Source: Nocardia jejuensis NBRC 103114 (GTDB lineage: Bacteria; Actinomycetota; Actinomycetes; Mycobacteriales; Mycobacteriaceae). From it: 64,000 bases of DNA. Location: assembly GCF_001613145.1 (NCBI RefSeq), contig NZ_BDBU01000005.1, forward strand, positions 124,001 through 188,000, written 5' to 3'. The notes under the pieces were generated by a model. The model saw nothing but the letters and a program-made list of their open reading frames with translations. It did no database searches and was not told the DNA's origin. Of the stretch, positions 19,201 through 27,081 are shown one piece after another. The translations under genes and the position numbers were made by a program. The stretch's first letter is position 1; the number at the start of each line of letters is the position of its first letter.

Positions 19201-20317
19201 CGCGGCCGGTGTGATATCGCGGGGTGGCGGTCATGAACAGGCGGCGATGAGCCTTGATGGCATCAGCATCGAGAACTGTCGCGAAAACACTGGATTTGTC
19301 ACCGGCGATCCTGTGCGCCTCGTCGGCAACCACCAGATCGAACACGGGCAGTTGCTCCGATGCAAAGGCAGCGGCAATCCGCGGAGACGACTGATACGTC
19401 GAGAAGACCACGCACGGCCCCGACTGCTGACGCAGGAAAGCCGCGATCTGAGCGGGCTCTGTTGTCACTGGCACACCCAGCTCACTCGTGTGCATTACCG
19501 CTTCGTCGGCATTCTGGGCGACGGTCGCGTCAGAACAAACCGGCAAAGCCACGAATGCCTTCGTCTTGTGTGTTTGCCAGACCTGCATCGTCTGCTTGAG
19601 TAGCGACAGCGACGGCAGCAGTACGAGAGTGCGTTTCGGGTCCAGCGTCTCCTTGATGAACAGGGACGTGAGGGTCTTGCCAGTGCCGCACGCCATGAGT
19701 AGCTGCCCCCGGTCGGCCGTCTCGAATCCCAGCACGACGTTGTCAATCGCTTCTTGTTGATAGTCGCGCGGCGTGGCCGGATTTCGAGTCGGCGACGGCC
19801 TTAGGTCACCAGGATCACTCGGCCAGTCCACCTCGGAGGTCAGAAGATCACTCAAGCCCACAAAGCTGACATGCTTTTCCTGGTCGTTGATCGTTCGACG
19901 AGCGATGTGATGCAGTTTGTCGGTGGTGGCGATCAGGAGACGAAACGAGAAGGTCGCACGCGACGACTCGGCGAGGAACTTGTTGACATCATCTTTGGTG
20001 ACCGCACGATCTGACGAGTACGCCTTGGCCTGGATGGCCCAGAGTTTTCCGTCGCAATCCTCAGCGACCAAGTCGATTCCAGCATCAGCAGCCCACCAAC
20101 CGTCCCAGTCATCCCACAACCACACCCGTCGCAGCACGGCTTTATACGTCGGGTCATTGGTCAACCACCACTGACACAGATGCTCGAACTGCTTGCCCCG
20201 CACCGCGGCCCGAGTGTCCAACACATCAAAGAGTTCGATGAAGGTCCCCATGTCCACGCACAGTAGATCAGGCATCTGACACTCGGACTCGATAGCGGCG
20301 TACCCGCGCCCGATCAC
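16283..20317 (-). CDS. Mrr-type nuclease / DEAH helicase with ten helicase-associated domains
   Basis: This is a very large (1344 aa) three-part protein. Residues 40-160 look like a PD-(D/E)xK restriction nuclease of the Mrr type: Glu45, Asp82 (AGIDLVAE) and Gln96-x-Lys98 (WAIQAKAY). Residues 180-590 are a superfamily 2 helicase with RDYQQEA, Walker A ACGTGKT (209-215), DEAH (332-335), TATP (363-366) and QAVGRAIR (564-571). Residues about 670-1344 contain ten tandem units of about 67 residues, each with the pattern xxFxxREGHxxVPxx, then LGxWVxxQR and LPGWxWD, the helicase-associated (HA) domain. The GTG at 20317 follows the upstream gene by 7 bases, so the pair is translationally linked. A start at ATG 20275 is possible. 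A role in restriction of foreign DNA is inferred. Confidence 0.88.
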   Translation of the reverse strand: MIGRGYAAIESECQMPDLLCVDMGTFIELFDVLDTRAAVRGKQFEHLCQWWLTNDPTYKAVLRRVWLWDDWDGWWAADAGIDLVAEDCDGKLWAIQAKAYSSDRAVTKDDVNKFLAESSRATFSFRLLIATTDKLHHIARRTINDQEKHVSFVGLSDLLTSEVDWPSDPGDLRPSPTRNPATPRDYQQEAIDNVVLGFETADRGQLLMACGTGKTLTSLFIKETLDPKRTLVLLPSLSLLKQTMQVWQTHKTKAFVALPVCSDATVAQNADEAVMHTSELGVPVTTEPAQIAAFLRQQSGPCVVFSTYQSSPRIAAAFASEQLPVFDLVVADEAHRIAGDKSSVFATVLDADAIKAHRRLFMTATPRYHTGRVRKAASEAELEVASMDDPTRFGEVLHRLSFGEAISRKLLTDYQVVVVGVDDATYQQWVERGKLVVRGGKSTNARTLAGQIGLAKAMRKYDLRRIISFHSRVAGAREFAAEMSEVIDWMPPAQRPTGMLWTGYVSGEMTAGERHLKLRQLRQCEEGERGLLANARCLSEGIDVPTLDGVAFVDPRRGEVDIVQAVGRAIRLASDKTVGTIVLPVFIDTETDPESALDDSSFKPVWDVINALRAHDEDLAEQIDSMRRELGRTGGLARIPEKIHLDVSTRVSASFAKAFDVRLVEKTSARWEFWCGLLGKYAGENGTARVPVDLVVEGFPLGQWASVQRRQYAKGTLSEDRREKLESLPGWSWDVLSDQWDVWIRLMNEFVAEHGHANVPFPYRVGEFNLRSWVATQRGLFRRGRLSEGRIRELGALPGWLWDVHEDLWQQNYSALQQFAERLGHSRTPPGHMENGLNLGTWVVVQRRTREEMSPERRALLEALLGWSWDPLADRWEASYAELVKFTKREGHARVPISHCENNLPLGKWVTHQRSRRDKLTVEQRTRLETLPGWNWDVRSDMWHRKFALLQQFQRREGHALVPQGHVEDHIKLGSWVNEQRSRREEISAERRELLESVPGWAWDPHTAAWDRGYCELVEFVDRKGHARVPAGHIEGKVKLGVWVGEQRANRETMSQDRRARLEAISGWSWNSVEDSWMESLEQLRVFAAREGHTNVPVDHSENGLKLGQWTRLRRSEHLKLTPQRKALLEAIPGWFWGTKQDYIWSQKLGLLEKFVAREGHSRVPDGYVHDGVKLGGWVREQRAERSKLSAERRSKLEVLPGWTWNLFQDVWGERYEMVEKFAAREGHSRVPQGHFEDGVALGSWVAVQRQKQQALTPEQRAQLEKLPGWVWSPHDAKWDSMYELVRQYLEEHGTTRLPYDRTYKGAKLGNWVSLQRNNYAKGKLSAERRHRLEEIVGWEWKLS

Positions 20318-20324
20318 TTGGGGC

Positions 20325-22280
20325 TTAGGGAGTCAGCCTGAACAGATTCCCCAAGTCTCCCCCCTGGGTGAGAATTTCGGCTCGTTGAAGGAATTCGTTC
20401 CGCTGGCCTGATGCGTAGCGGCCGACCGGCTCTCCGGCGACCAGTGCGCGGATGACAGTATTGAGCGCCTTGCGCCCCATGATCAATGCGAAATCGGCAA
20501 CGGTTTCGCACGCCACAACCGACAGGGTCCCTCCGTGGATCGCGGAGTTGCGTGATCGCGTCAGCCGTTTCACTCGCGCGTCCAGTTGCTGACGTTCGGA
20601 ATCGAAAGCAGCGCGTAGAGCCGCAGACGAAGAAACGGTGTCGTCGGTTTCCTTCAGTTGTCGCACCAACCAATGTTCGGCATAGATCTCCTTCAAGGCA
20701 CTCACGTGCTCAAGGGCCTTGCTCGAATCGATGGCTGGACCTCCACCTACCGTGATCTCGTCGCGGATCGCGCGCAGTGTTGGTTGTGCCGGAGCCCCCG
20801 GGGAACGGTCTGGGAGGTACTGGACCACGGCCGAGAACACCTCGCCGGCTACACGATTGGCGAACCCGGTGACGAGGTATTCGTCGAACAGATACTGCTC
20901 GACAAACCCGTACCAGCGATACTTCTCGAGCGGGGCGATCCAGGTATTGCAGTGCTCGATCGCCCTGACCGCGGCCATGACCACCGCTTCCGGATCCGAC
21001 CTCGGCACACTCAACAGCGCCGCCTGAAGACGCAGGACAGGTTGTAGCCGCCGCGCGGTCTCGACAGTGAAGGTGTGGCCTGCCGCAGTCAACTCGCGCA
21101 ACGTCTGGGTGACGGTGTCGTTCTCGGAGAAGACCGCTGCGGGCAACGGCGCCTTCAGCCCCCACTCGACAGCTGAACCATGCGAAGGTGAACCATCGAA
21201 AAATAGTGTGCCGTCGAGGACTTGCCACATCCCTGGAGCGATGTCGACGACCGCCAGCACGGTGTCCAAGTACATCCGCGCGGTCTCCTTGGCACGATGG
21301 CCTTCGATCTCGCGGACGGTGACGCGCGCATAGACCAGTTGCGGCACATGCTCAAACCCCTGGACCTCGTCGACCTCGGACGAGCGTTGCAGCTCACGGA
21401 TTTCCTCGGTCAGAAGCTCCTCTGGCACGACCTCGAACAACTCGCGCGCCCGCTCGTGATCGATGAGTGCACTCGCGAGCGTCTGTGCGTCATAAAACGT
21501 GACCGCGCCAAAGGTCACGCACGAGAGGCTCTTAACGAATGCAGGCCGCAATCGAAACCAGACCACGCACGTTCCGGTTGACGGTCGCTGGACGAGGCAG
21601 CGCTCAGCGAGATCGAAGAGTTCTGCTTCGCTCATATCCGCGGCCGCGGTGGGGTCGAACAATGTGGCCGTGTCGACAGTGTCGCCGACCGTCGCTCGCG
21701 CGTACCTGACGGCTGCCTCCGTACCGCGCAGTACCCTGACCGCGATCGATACTGGACTCCAGTGCTGCCGATCCTGATTGCGTAGTTCGCTCAACGCGAT
21801 CAGCGTGTCGCGCAGATAGGCAACTCGTTCGCGCGGGTAGAGGGTGTGATCGATATCGCGGCATGCGGTCACCAGATCGCGCCACGCGGCGACAAGCAGA
21901 AGATCACCACTGAGGATTCCGGTGACAGCAGCGATCTTCGCCGCTACCGCTGGCCGTTGGCTGTCGTCGACAGCCAACGCGCCATTCTTCGTGGACACCA
22001 GCAGGTCTGCGGTGATGGTCGTGTGAACCGCTCGAGAAGTCGAGTCCACGAGCGCAGACAGCTCCGGACCGATCCACCCGAGGGCCGCCTTGAGATCCGA
22101 TGCCATCGACTGCCAGTCGTAAGTGCGCTGTCGGTCATGTACGCGTGGATCGGAACAAGCCTCGGCAATTTCTGCCACGATCGCGGTCAGCGGCATCCGG
22201 CCAGCAGTACACGTGATCAGCTCTTTCCGACCCGTGTACAGCATCAACTCCTCGAGCCAACGATCTTGCTGATCGAACAT
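20325..22280 (-). CDS. HEPN-motif protein partnering the nuclease-helicase
   Basis: The 651-aa largely helical protein has no clear family over most of its length. Near the C-terminus, residues 570-584 read VKRLTRSRNSAIHGG, an RX4H motif (Arg577, His582) followed by Gly, as in HEPN ribonuclease domains. Helices before and after this segment fit a HEPN fold. The ATG at 22280 has a strong ribosome site (AGGAAG, 8-base spacing). The open frame goes back to 22325 without one. It is the first gene of a two-gene operon, the helicase following after 7 bases. Together with the second HEPN gene at 14467 it suggests a defence module in which one protein senses and another cuts RNA or DNA. Confidence 0.66.
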   Translation of the reverse strand: MFDQQDRWLEELMLYTGRKELITCTAGRMPLTAIVAEIAEACSDPRVHDRQRTYDWQSMASDLKAALGWIGPELSALVDSTSRAVHTTITADLLVSTKNGALAVDDSQRPAVAAKIAAVTGILSGDLLLVAAWRDLVTACRDIDHTLYPRERVAYLRDTLIALSELRNQDRQHWSPVSIAVRVLRGTEAAVRYARATVGDTVDTATLFDPTAAADMSEAELFDLAERCLVQRPSTGTCVVWFRLRPAFVKSLSCVTFGAVTFYDAQTLASALIDHERARELFEVVPEELLTEEIRELQRSSEVDEVQGFEHVPQLVYARVTVREIEGHRAKETARMYLDTVLAVVDIAPGMWQVLDGTLFFDGSPSHGSAVEWGLKAPLPAAVFSENDTVTQTLRELTAAGHTFTVETARRLQPVLRLQAALLSVPRSDPEAVVMAAVRAIEHCNTWIAPLEKYRWYGFVEQYLFDEYLVTGFANRVAGEVFSAVVQYLPDRSPGAPAQPTLRAIRDEITVGGGPAIDSSKALEHVSALKEIYAEHWLVRQLKETDDTVSSSAALRAAFDSERQQLDARVKRLTRSRNSAIHGGTLSVVACETVADFALIMGRKALNTVIRALVAGEPVGRYASGQRNEFLQRAEILTQGGDLGNLFRLTP

Positions 22281-22562
22281 CGACGTTACTTCCTGTGTCA
22301 GCGAATCCGGTTCGGCGCAGACCAACGATCAATTGCCTCCCCGGAATCGAAGCCGAAACAACCCCTGCGCTTTGGATCTCGACATTAGCCCGGCGTGTCG
22401 AAGACGAGTGTTCGGGTCAGCTCTACCTGACAGCGGCGCGGCGCGGCGGCTGAATCTCCCACGTGTTGTGGCCGTTGATCCCAGAATCCTGTCGGGAGAG
22501 GACCGGACCATCCAGCTACGTTCGGGGCGATACCCAGGAGGAGGCACGGCGTCGGGCGGTTC
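22281..22562. other. Upstream region of the HEPN/helicase operon
   Basis: No supported gene. It should contain the promoter for the minus-strand operon. GC-rich frames are open on both strands but none is convincing. Confidence 0.4.
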
Positions 22563-22826
22563 GTGAGTGCCGGAGCAATCTATTCGGAATCCGCCTCCGG
22601 AATCAATGCCCCAGGCCAGGTATACCCATCCCTGAACTCCACGGACAACCTGAAGTTCAACCCGACGGCTGGTCACCTTCCACGTCGGGACGAATCCGCC
22701 CAAAGGCGCACAGAACTGGCTCAAGACCAACCCCGGCAAAGGCTGGTCAGCCTCATCCACTGGAACGGCCACACCGAGGCGTTCTTCGACCGGCAGTACA
22801 AGCTCGGCGATTTCGTCAAACAGTAA
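22563..22826 (+). pseudogene. Possible frameshifted gene remnant
   Basis: Protein-like stretches appear in succession but in different plus-strand frames: YPSLNSTDNLKFNPTAG, then VTFHVGTNPPKGAQNWLKTN, then IHWNGHTEAFFDRQYKLGDF with a stop at 22826. This suggests one gene with two frameshifts. No family is recognised. It lies within the inner element near its right end. The reading is tentative. Confidence 0.3.
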
Positions 22827-23037
22827 AGCGTCGCGCACTCTAGAGCGACTCAGAGTGACGATCGAGCCGCCTCCGATATCGCGAAGGAGGCCCAATTCTT
22901 TCGGTCCACTGTCATTCTCGACGACACCGCACGGAGTTCCACCCCTCCAGCGATCCCGCCCAATCGTAAGCCGAACACCGCGTCATGGTCGGCATGAGCG
23001 TGTGCTCAGTCGGTTGCTGATCGATGGGGCCTCTCTA

Positions 23038-23059
23038 GCTCTCAGTCACAGATATTGGG
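23038..23059 (+). repeat. Inner direct repeat, right copy (candidate attR core)
   Basis: gctctcagtcac followed by agatattggg matches 13199-13219 with one inserted base. It lies about 60 bases from the end of the N-part integrase fragment. Confidence 0.68.
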
Positions 23060-23118
23060 CGCGTTCACGCTCACGAGTCACCTCGGTGACCTCGGGTAAG
23101 CACAGTGTCCAAGCAGTT

Positions 23119-23313
23119 GTAGTGCGCGAGCTCCTTCACCGACACCCCGCGCGCCAACAGCGTCGAGGCGAACAGGTGCCGCAACGCGTGCATCCCGTCG
23201 ATCCTGTTGCGGTACTCAAGATCCGCATTGCCGAACGCCGGTTTCCAGCCGACCTTGGTGAACAGGTCCCCGCTCAGCGGCTCACCACTCGGGCGAGTGA
23301 TCAACAGCGGCAC
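23119..23313 (-). pseudogene. Internal fragment of a phage-type tyrosine integrase
   Basis: The minus strand encodes VPLLITRPSGEPLSGDLFTK and, further on, DGMHALRHLFASTLLARGVS followed by VKELAHY. This is the HxxR box region of an actinophage integrase. Homology stops at KELAHY, where the family normally continues LGHTDPGFT, which is exactly what the fragment at 12967-13125 supplies. Upstream (N-terminal) parts are missing. The orientation of both pieces is the same, consistent with disruption of one gene by the inner element. Confidence 0.78.
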
Positions 23314-23391
23314 CGTCACCGGGACACTGGACGAGTACGTCGCAGGTATCGGCGATGTGGACCGGATAGTCAACACGCTCGTCGGTGACAC

Positions 23392-23961
23392 CCAGCGACG
23401 CTGGGTCTACCCAGCAAAGGGCTGGGCCACCGAACAGGATGTGCCCGACGAAGTCCACGAAGCCTACTAACACCTCGTAGCCGCCGGATACACTCGCCGC
23501 CTGCTCCCCGAACCCTCAGGCTGAGAATCGCTCGCGCCCTCCGTTTCTGGACGACATCAAAGTCGTTGCCGAATTTGCCTATATAGGTTCAAGGCGCGCC
23601 GCGCGGGCGACGGCGCTACGTGCCGCCGCCACGCAGCGACGCGCGACGGGGCTGATGTAGCGTCGCCCCGGCACGTCGGGGCGCGTCGGCAGCACATAAC
23701 GCCAAAAAACCGTGCGGCGCGCACGGAACCCATTGAGGCACTTCGCCTCCGGCACCGATGCGAGCATCAAGCAGGCCCCGGGCCGATTCGATCGGCCGTC
23801 CTGCACTCGGGGCCGATTCGGCCGGCACTGCGGATCGATCGGACTGTTCGCTCTCGCCGCGGTTGCCGAACGGTGCTGTCATAGAATTTGGCAGAGCTCG
23901 GGAGAGACAACCACCCAGCTCAGCGGCATGATCACTCGTATTCGTGGAGGTCGGCCAGGCT
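23392..23961. other. Right flank of the island without a supported gene
   Basis: Frames are open on both strands, but with biased Ala/Arg-rich translations and no family signal. One plus-strand stretch (residues GTLDEYVAGIGDVDRIVNTL onward, stop at 23470) could be a short remnant. Nothing else is visible. Confidence 0.45.
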
Positions 23962-23967
23962 GCCCGC

Positions 23968-24060
23968 GAGATCCTGGACATCTTCAAAGGCACCCAGCAG
24001 ATCCAGCAGCTCATCGTCGCCCGCCGCGTCCTCAACCTGTCTTCGGACAAGCTGAAGTAA
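23968..24060 (+). pseudogene. Truncated duplicate of the fadE23 3' end
   Basis: It encodes EILDIFKGTQQIQQLIVARR and then VLNLSSDKLK with a stop, identical to the FadE23 C-terminus except for one Glu to Lys change in the FEGT motif. There is no start or upstream ACAD sequence. It is presumably the original chromosomal gene end left behind after integration, now free to drift. Confidence 0.9.
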
Positions 24061-24125
24061 GCACTGGCACAACGAAAAACCGGTGCGGTCCCATGGGACC
24101 GCACCGGTTTACTCGTTCCCGGACC
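23970..24125 (+). repeat. Outer direct repeat, right copy
   Basis: These 156 bases match 12783-12941. Six bases (ctcgaa) present in fadE23 just before this point are absent here, and weak similarity (gcccgcga) continues to 23962. The right copy keeps a perfect terminator palindrome, while its coding part has a non-conservative change. Confidence 0.92.
24077..24110 (+). terminator. Duplicate fadE23 terminator, perfect 34-bp palindrome
   Basis: aaaccggtgcggtccca and its exact complement tgggaccgcaccggttt are contiguous. It is the counterpart of the imperfect hairpin at 12889-12929. Confidence 0.88.
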
Positions 24126-24163
24126 GGCTTCGGCCCGTCCGGTTCTCGCTCGTAGCGGTGAGG

Positions 24164-24640
24164 CTAGGTCGGTGACGTACCTGGTGAAGCGGGCCTTGTG
24201 AATCGGATGCCGTTGAACGTGCAGGTGCAGCATGCGCATACGGGGTCAAGACTCGTTTCGTCGATGTCTGGATTCACAACCTGCAGTGTTCCGTCGGAAG
24301 CGACGTACAACCCGCTGTAATAGGTCGACTCGCTGACCCGCACGTAGTCCTGACGGTCGAATTCCTGCACCGCCACAAGCCAGAAGATCGGTTCGTCCTG
24401 GTCGAGTCGGGACTTGGCTTCGGTGAATGTCGCCTCCCAGTCCGATCCGACCCTCGAGAGCAGGAACCGGAAAAGCGGCGTGTAATCACGCCCCCGGCCC
24501 GGTGTCCGTCCCATACCCTCGTGCGTCACATCGGATTTCGCGGTCCGCTTCGTGTTGCGGCGATGCCGATACTCACCACCGCGTGGACGAGACCCCCGCG
24601 CGGTGGTGTTGTCCTTCCGATACAGCGGCGGCTTGTCCAC
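24164..24640 (-). CDS. Hypothetical protein with C-terminal Cys cluster
   Basis: The 158-aa protein begins VDKPPLYRKDNTTARGSRPR and has a basic Arg-rich region. A globular middle part follows (YTPLFRFLLSRVGSDWEATF, then DQDEPIFWLVAVQ). Near the end is a PVCACCTCTFNGIRF cysteine cluster that may bind a metal. The coding stretch has sensible composition and starts at a GTG, though no strong ribosome site supports 24640 and the frame is open to 24832. It lies just outside the island's right repeat. No family is recognised. Confidence 0.6.
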   Translation of the reverse strand: MDKPPLYRKDNTTARGSRPRGGEYRHRRNTKRTAKSDVTHEGMGRTPGRGRDYTPLFRFLLSRVGSDWEATFTEAKSRLDQDEPIFWLVAVQEFDRQDYVRVSESTYYSGLYVASDGTLQVVNPDIDETSLDPVCACCTCTFNGIRFTRPASPGTSPT

Positions 24641-24767
24641 ATCACAAGCGTATGGCACCTGTTGTATCGTCTCGGCAGATGCCCCGTTAGAGGATCTCGA
24701 CCGTTCACGGGACACTGATCGATACCGACAGCGGCGCTGAATCATCAGCCAAATGTTCGGAGAGAAC

Positions 24768-25124
24768 GTGCATATCGCCTTCGTTACGGTCAGCATCCTC
24801 GGTGTGCTCTTCAACGGCGCCGCCGCCGTCACGTATTTGATCGGCCACGACTACCCCAAGACCCAAGCGGACATGAAGGGCATTCCCCGCAAGTACGTTC
24901 CCGTGCTCGGCACCTTGCTGGCCGCGGGCGCTATCGGGCTGCTGGCCGGGCTTGCCGTGCCGATCCTCGGAACGCTGGCCGCCACCGGCCTGGTGCTGTA
25001 CTTCATCGGAGCCATCGCCGCGCACCTGCGGGTGGGCTCTCGCAACATAGTCGGCGGAATCGTCTTTCTGGCCACCGCGGTCGCTGCCCTCGTGTTGGGC
25101 GTGAGCTACCACGGCGCTTGGTGA
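24768..25124 (+). CDS. DoxX-like small membrane protein
   Basis: The 118-aa protein has four hydrophobic segments (IAFVTVSILGVLFNGAAAV, VPVLGTLLAAGAIGLLAGL, and two more) in the arrangement of DoxX-like proteins. The GTG at 24768 is preceded by GGAGAG with 5-base spacing; an ATG five codons upstream is less likely. The function of this family in actinobacteria is unclear, with membrane redox roles proposed. Confidence 0.72.
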   Translation: MHIAFVTVSILGVLFNGAAAVTYLIGHDYPKTQADMKGIPRKYVPVLGTLLAAGAIGLLAGLAVPILGTLAATGLVLYFIGAIAAHLRVGSRNIVGGIVFLATAVAALVLGVSYHGAW

Positions 25125-25439
25125 CACGACGCCGAGTGCGGCTGGCGGCCAACCCTTCCGGTGCCGGGTGATCGACTCGCCGCGATCCACGCCGCAGTGA
25201 AGGCTCGAAACAGTCTCGCGCAGTATGCCTTCCGCCGGTAAGCGCTGACCGATTCGGTCAGCGCGGTATGCGGTTCGGGCTCAGGCGGTTTCCGGGAAGC
25301 CGATGGCCGGCGAACCCCGGGGTCTCCTGTCACGATCGAATCCGTGCCGCCGAATTCGATTCTGAGATCGAGGGCGGCCGTCGAGTGCGCGGGGGCTGTC
25401 ATCTCATCGGGGTGGCCGAGCTCGGTACAGTGCGGAGCC

Positions 25440-25895
25440 ATGGGACAGCGAGAGCGCGAACGCGCACTGTGGGACGCCTTCTTTCCCATGAACGCCGAGC
25501 TCTGGCAGGCGCTGACCCGCAGGCTCCAGCAGGACACCGGGCTGTCCGAGCCGGACTGGCAGGTCCTGAACGCGCTGGGCAACACCGACGGCCACACACT
25601 GCGCGCGTTCGAGCTGGCGAAGGTGCTGATGTTCGGCAAGAGCCGGCTCCATCAGCACGTCGGGCGGATGGAGCAGCGTGGCCTGGTGGAGCGCGGCCCG
25701 GTGCCCGGCGATGCCCGCGCCACGGTGGTTTACCTGACCCCGCAGGGCCTTTCGACGTTCCGCAGGGCGCAGGCCCACCGTGCCCGGCACATCCGCGAGG
25801 AACTCGTCGGCGCTCTCACCGCCGACGAGGTGGAGCAGCTCACCACCCTCTCCTACAAGATCCGCGCCCATGTGCGCCGTGACCGGCCGAGCTGA
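25440..25895 (+). CDS. MarR family transcriptional regulator
   Basis: The 151-aa winged-helix regulator shows LSEPDWQVLNALGNTDGHTL, a recognition helix around LMFGKSRLHQHVGRMEQRGL and the wing GDARATVVYLTPQG. The ATG at 25440 gives the typical MarR length. It converges tail-to-tail with the LLM oxidoreductase at 25899, only 3 bases away. Confidence 0.92.
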   Translation: MGQRERERALWDAFFPMNAELWQALTRRLQQDTGLSEPDWQVLNALGNTDGHTLRAFELAKVLMFGKSRLHQHVGRMEQRGLVERGPVPGDARATVVYLTPQGLSTFRRAQAHRARHIREELVGALTADEVEQLTTLSYKIRAHVRRDRPS

Positions 25896-25898
25896 GAG

Positions 25899-26954
25899 TC
25901 ACTCCCAGACGGTGGTGGGAATCTCGCTCCGGAGCGTGGGCGCGACCTCGGCGAAGAACCGTTCGAGGTAGTCGCGGGTGACCGCCAGTTCGGTCGTGTA
26001 GGTGGAGAAGAACCCCTCCACCCCGACACCGAACACCTGGTTGCCGAACTTGCGCTGCAGAATCAGGAGCTTCTCGGTGATCTGCTCGGCGGTGCCGACG
26101 AGCGCGGATCCGTTCTCGATGAAGTCCTCCAGGGACGCGAACGGGAAACGGGCACGCACCCGGAAGTGCTCGGCCGCTGAGGCTTCGAACATCGGCCGCG
26201 CGATCGCCAGCGCGTCCTGGGAGCGGTCGGTGATGATCGGGGAGTGAACTCCGACGGCGACCAGCGCCGCGGCGGGGTCGTGGCCGTGGAAGGCGAGCCG
26301 CTCGCGATAGTGGGCGACCAGATCCAGATAGTGATCGAGGCGGTCCAGGCCATTGGCCGAATACAGCGGATCTCCCCAGCGCGCAGCCAGTTCGGTGGAG
26401 CGCTTGTTCGTCGCAGAGCCGTGCCACACCCGGGGTGCCGGCTGCTGAAGCGGGCGGGGCTCGAGGGACGCCTCGGTCAACTTGGGCCGGTAGCGCCCCT
26501 CCCAGGTGACCGTCTCCTCTCGCCACAGCCGCCGCAGTAGCTCGTAACCCTCCTCCAGCCGATCCCACAGGTCGGCCGGTTCGATACCGAAGAGGCTCGG
26601 CGCGACCGGATCACCGCCCTTGCCGATGATCAGATCGAGTCGTCCCGCGCTGAGATGGTCGAGCGTGGCGTAGTCCTCGGCCGAGCGGACCGGATCGGTG
26701 AGTGACAGCACCGCGACCGTGGTCACCAGGCGAATCCGGGACGTGCGGGCGGCGATATTCGACAGGATCACCGCGGGTGACGCCGACAGCAGGTCCGGAT
26801 TGTGCCGCTCGCCGACCCCGAACGCGTCGTACCCCACCCGCTCGGCCCACAGCGCGAGGTCGATCAGCTCCGCGAACCGCTCGGACCGGCTCAGTGGCGG
26901 ACTCCCCGACCCCCTGCTCTTCCTGGGAACCAACGTACTCGCCAGGAATTTCAT
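25899..26954 (-). CDS. LLM class flavin-dependent oxidoreductase
   Basis: The 351-aa protein is a luciferase-like TIM barrel. It shows FGVGERHNPDLLSASPAVIL, RIRLVTTVAVLSLTDPVRSA and EDYATLDHLSAGRLDLIIGK, all conserved in bacterial luciferase-type monooxygenases using FMNH2 or F420. The C-terminal VGTAEQITEKLLILQRKFG is also typical. The substrate cannot be read from sequence. Confidence 0.92.
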   Translation of the reverse strand: MKFLASTLVPRKSRGSGSPPLSRSERFAELIDLALWAERVGYDAFGVGERHNPDLLSASPAVILSNIAARTSRIRLVTTVAVLSLTDPVRSAEDYATLDHLSAGRLDLIIGKGGDPVAPSLFGIEPADLWDRLEEGYELLRRLWREETVTWEGRYRPKLTEASLEPRPLQQPAPRVWHGSATNKRSTELAARWGDPLYSANGLDRLDHYLDLVAHYRERLAFHGHDPAAALVAVGVHSPIITDRSQDALAIARPMFEASAAEHFRVRARFPFASLEDFIENGSALVGTAEQITEKLLILQRKFGNQVFGVGVEGFFSTYTTELAVTRDYLERFFAEVAPTLRSEIPTTVWE

Positions 26955-27081
26955 GACCGCACCCCTCTCGATGAGTTCACATGTGAACTCTGCTCGGGAT
27001 GATCTCCGGTGTCAAGACCGCACGGAAACCACGATTCCGCAGGTCGTTGCCATCGCGACAGCGAAGGCTTAGCGTGGATGA

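Larger units (their letters stand above)
13199..23059. mobile_element. Inner 9.9-kb integrative element with recombinase and HEPN/helicase cargo
   Basis: The element is bounded by a 21/22-bp direct repeat, with the tyrosine recombinase gene starting at its left edge. Fragments of a second integrase lie immediately outside both ends in matching orientation. Cargo is the HEPN gene at 14467 and the two-gene operon 16283-22280. No relaxase, replication or structural phage genes were found, so it is not obviously self-mobile. Confidence 0.65.
12942..23969. mobile_element. 11-kb genomic island integrated at the fadE23 3' end
   Basis: The segment lies between the two fadE23-end repeats. It contains integrase remnants at both ends, an intact tyrosine recombinase, two HEPN-motif genes and a nuclease-helicase gene. 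Its codon use and base composition differ from the surroundings, most strongly at 14.1-15.9 kb. Island status follows directly from the flanking duplication; mobility today is inference. Confidence 0.85.

Noticed and set aside
23616..24239. 207-codon minus-strand frame at the island's right end
   Set aside because: It runs through the duplicated fadE23 end and its terminator in antisense and has no coherent domain.
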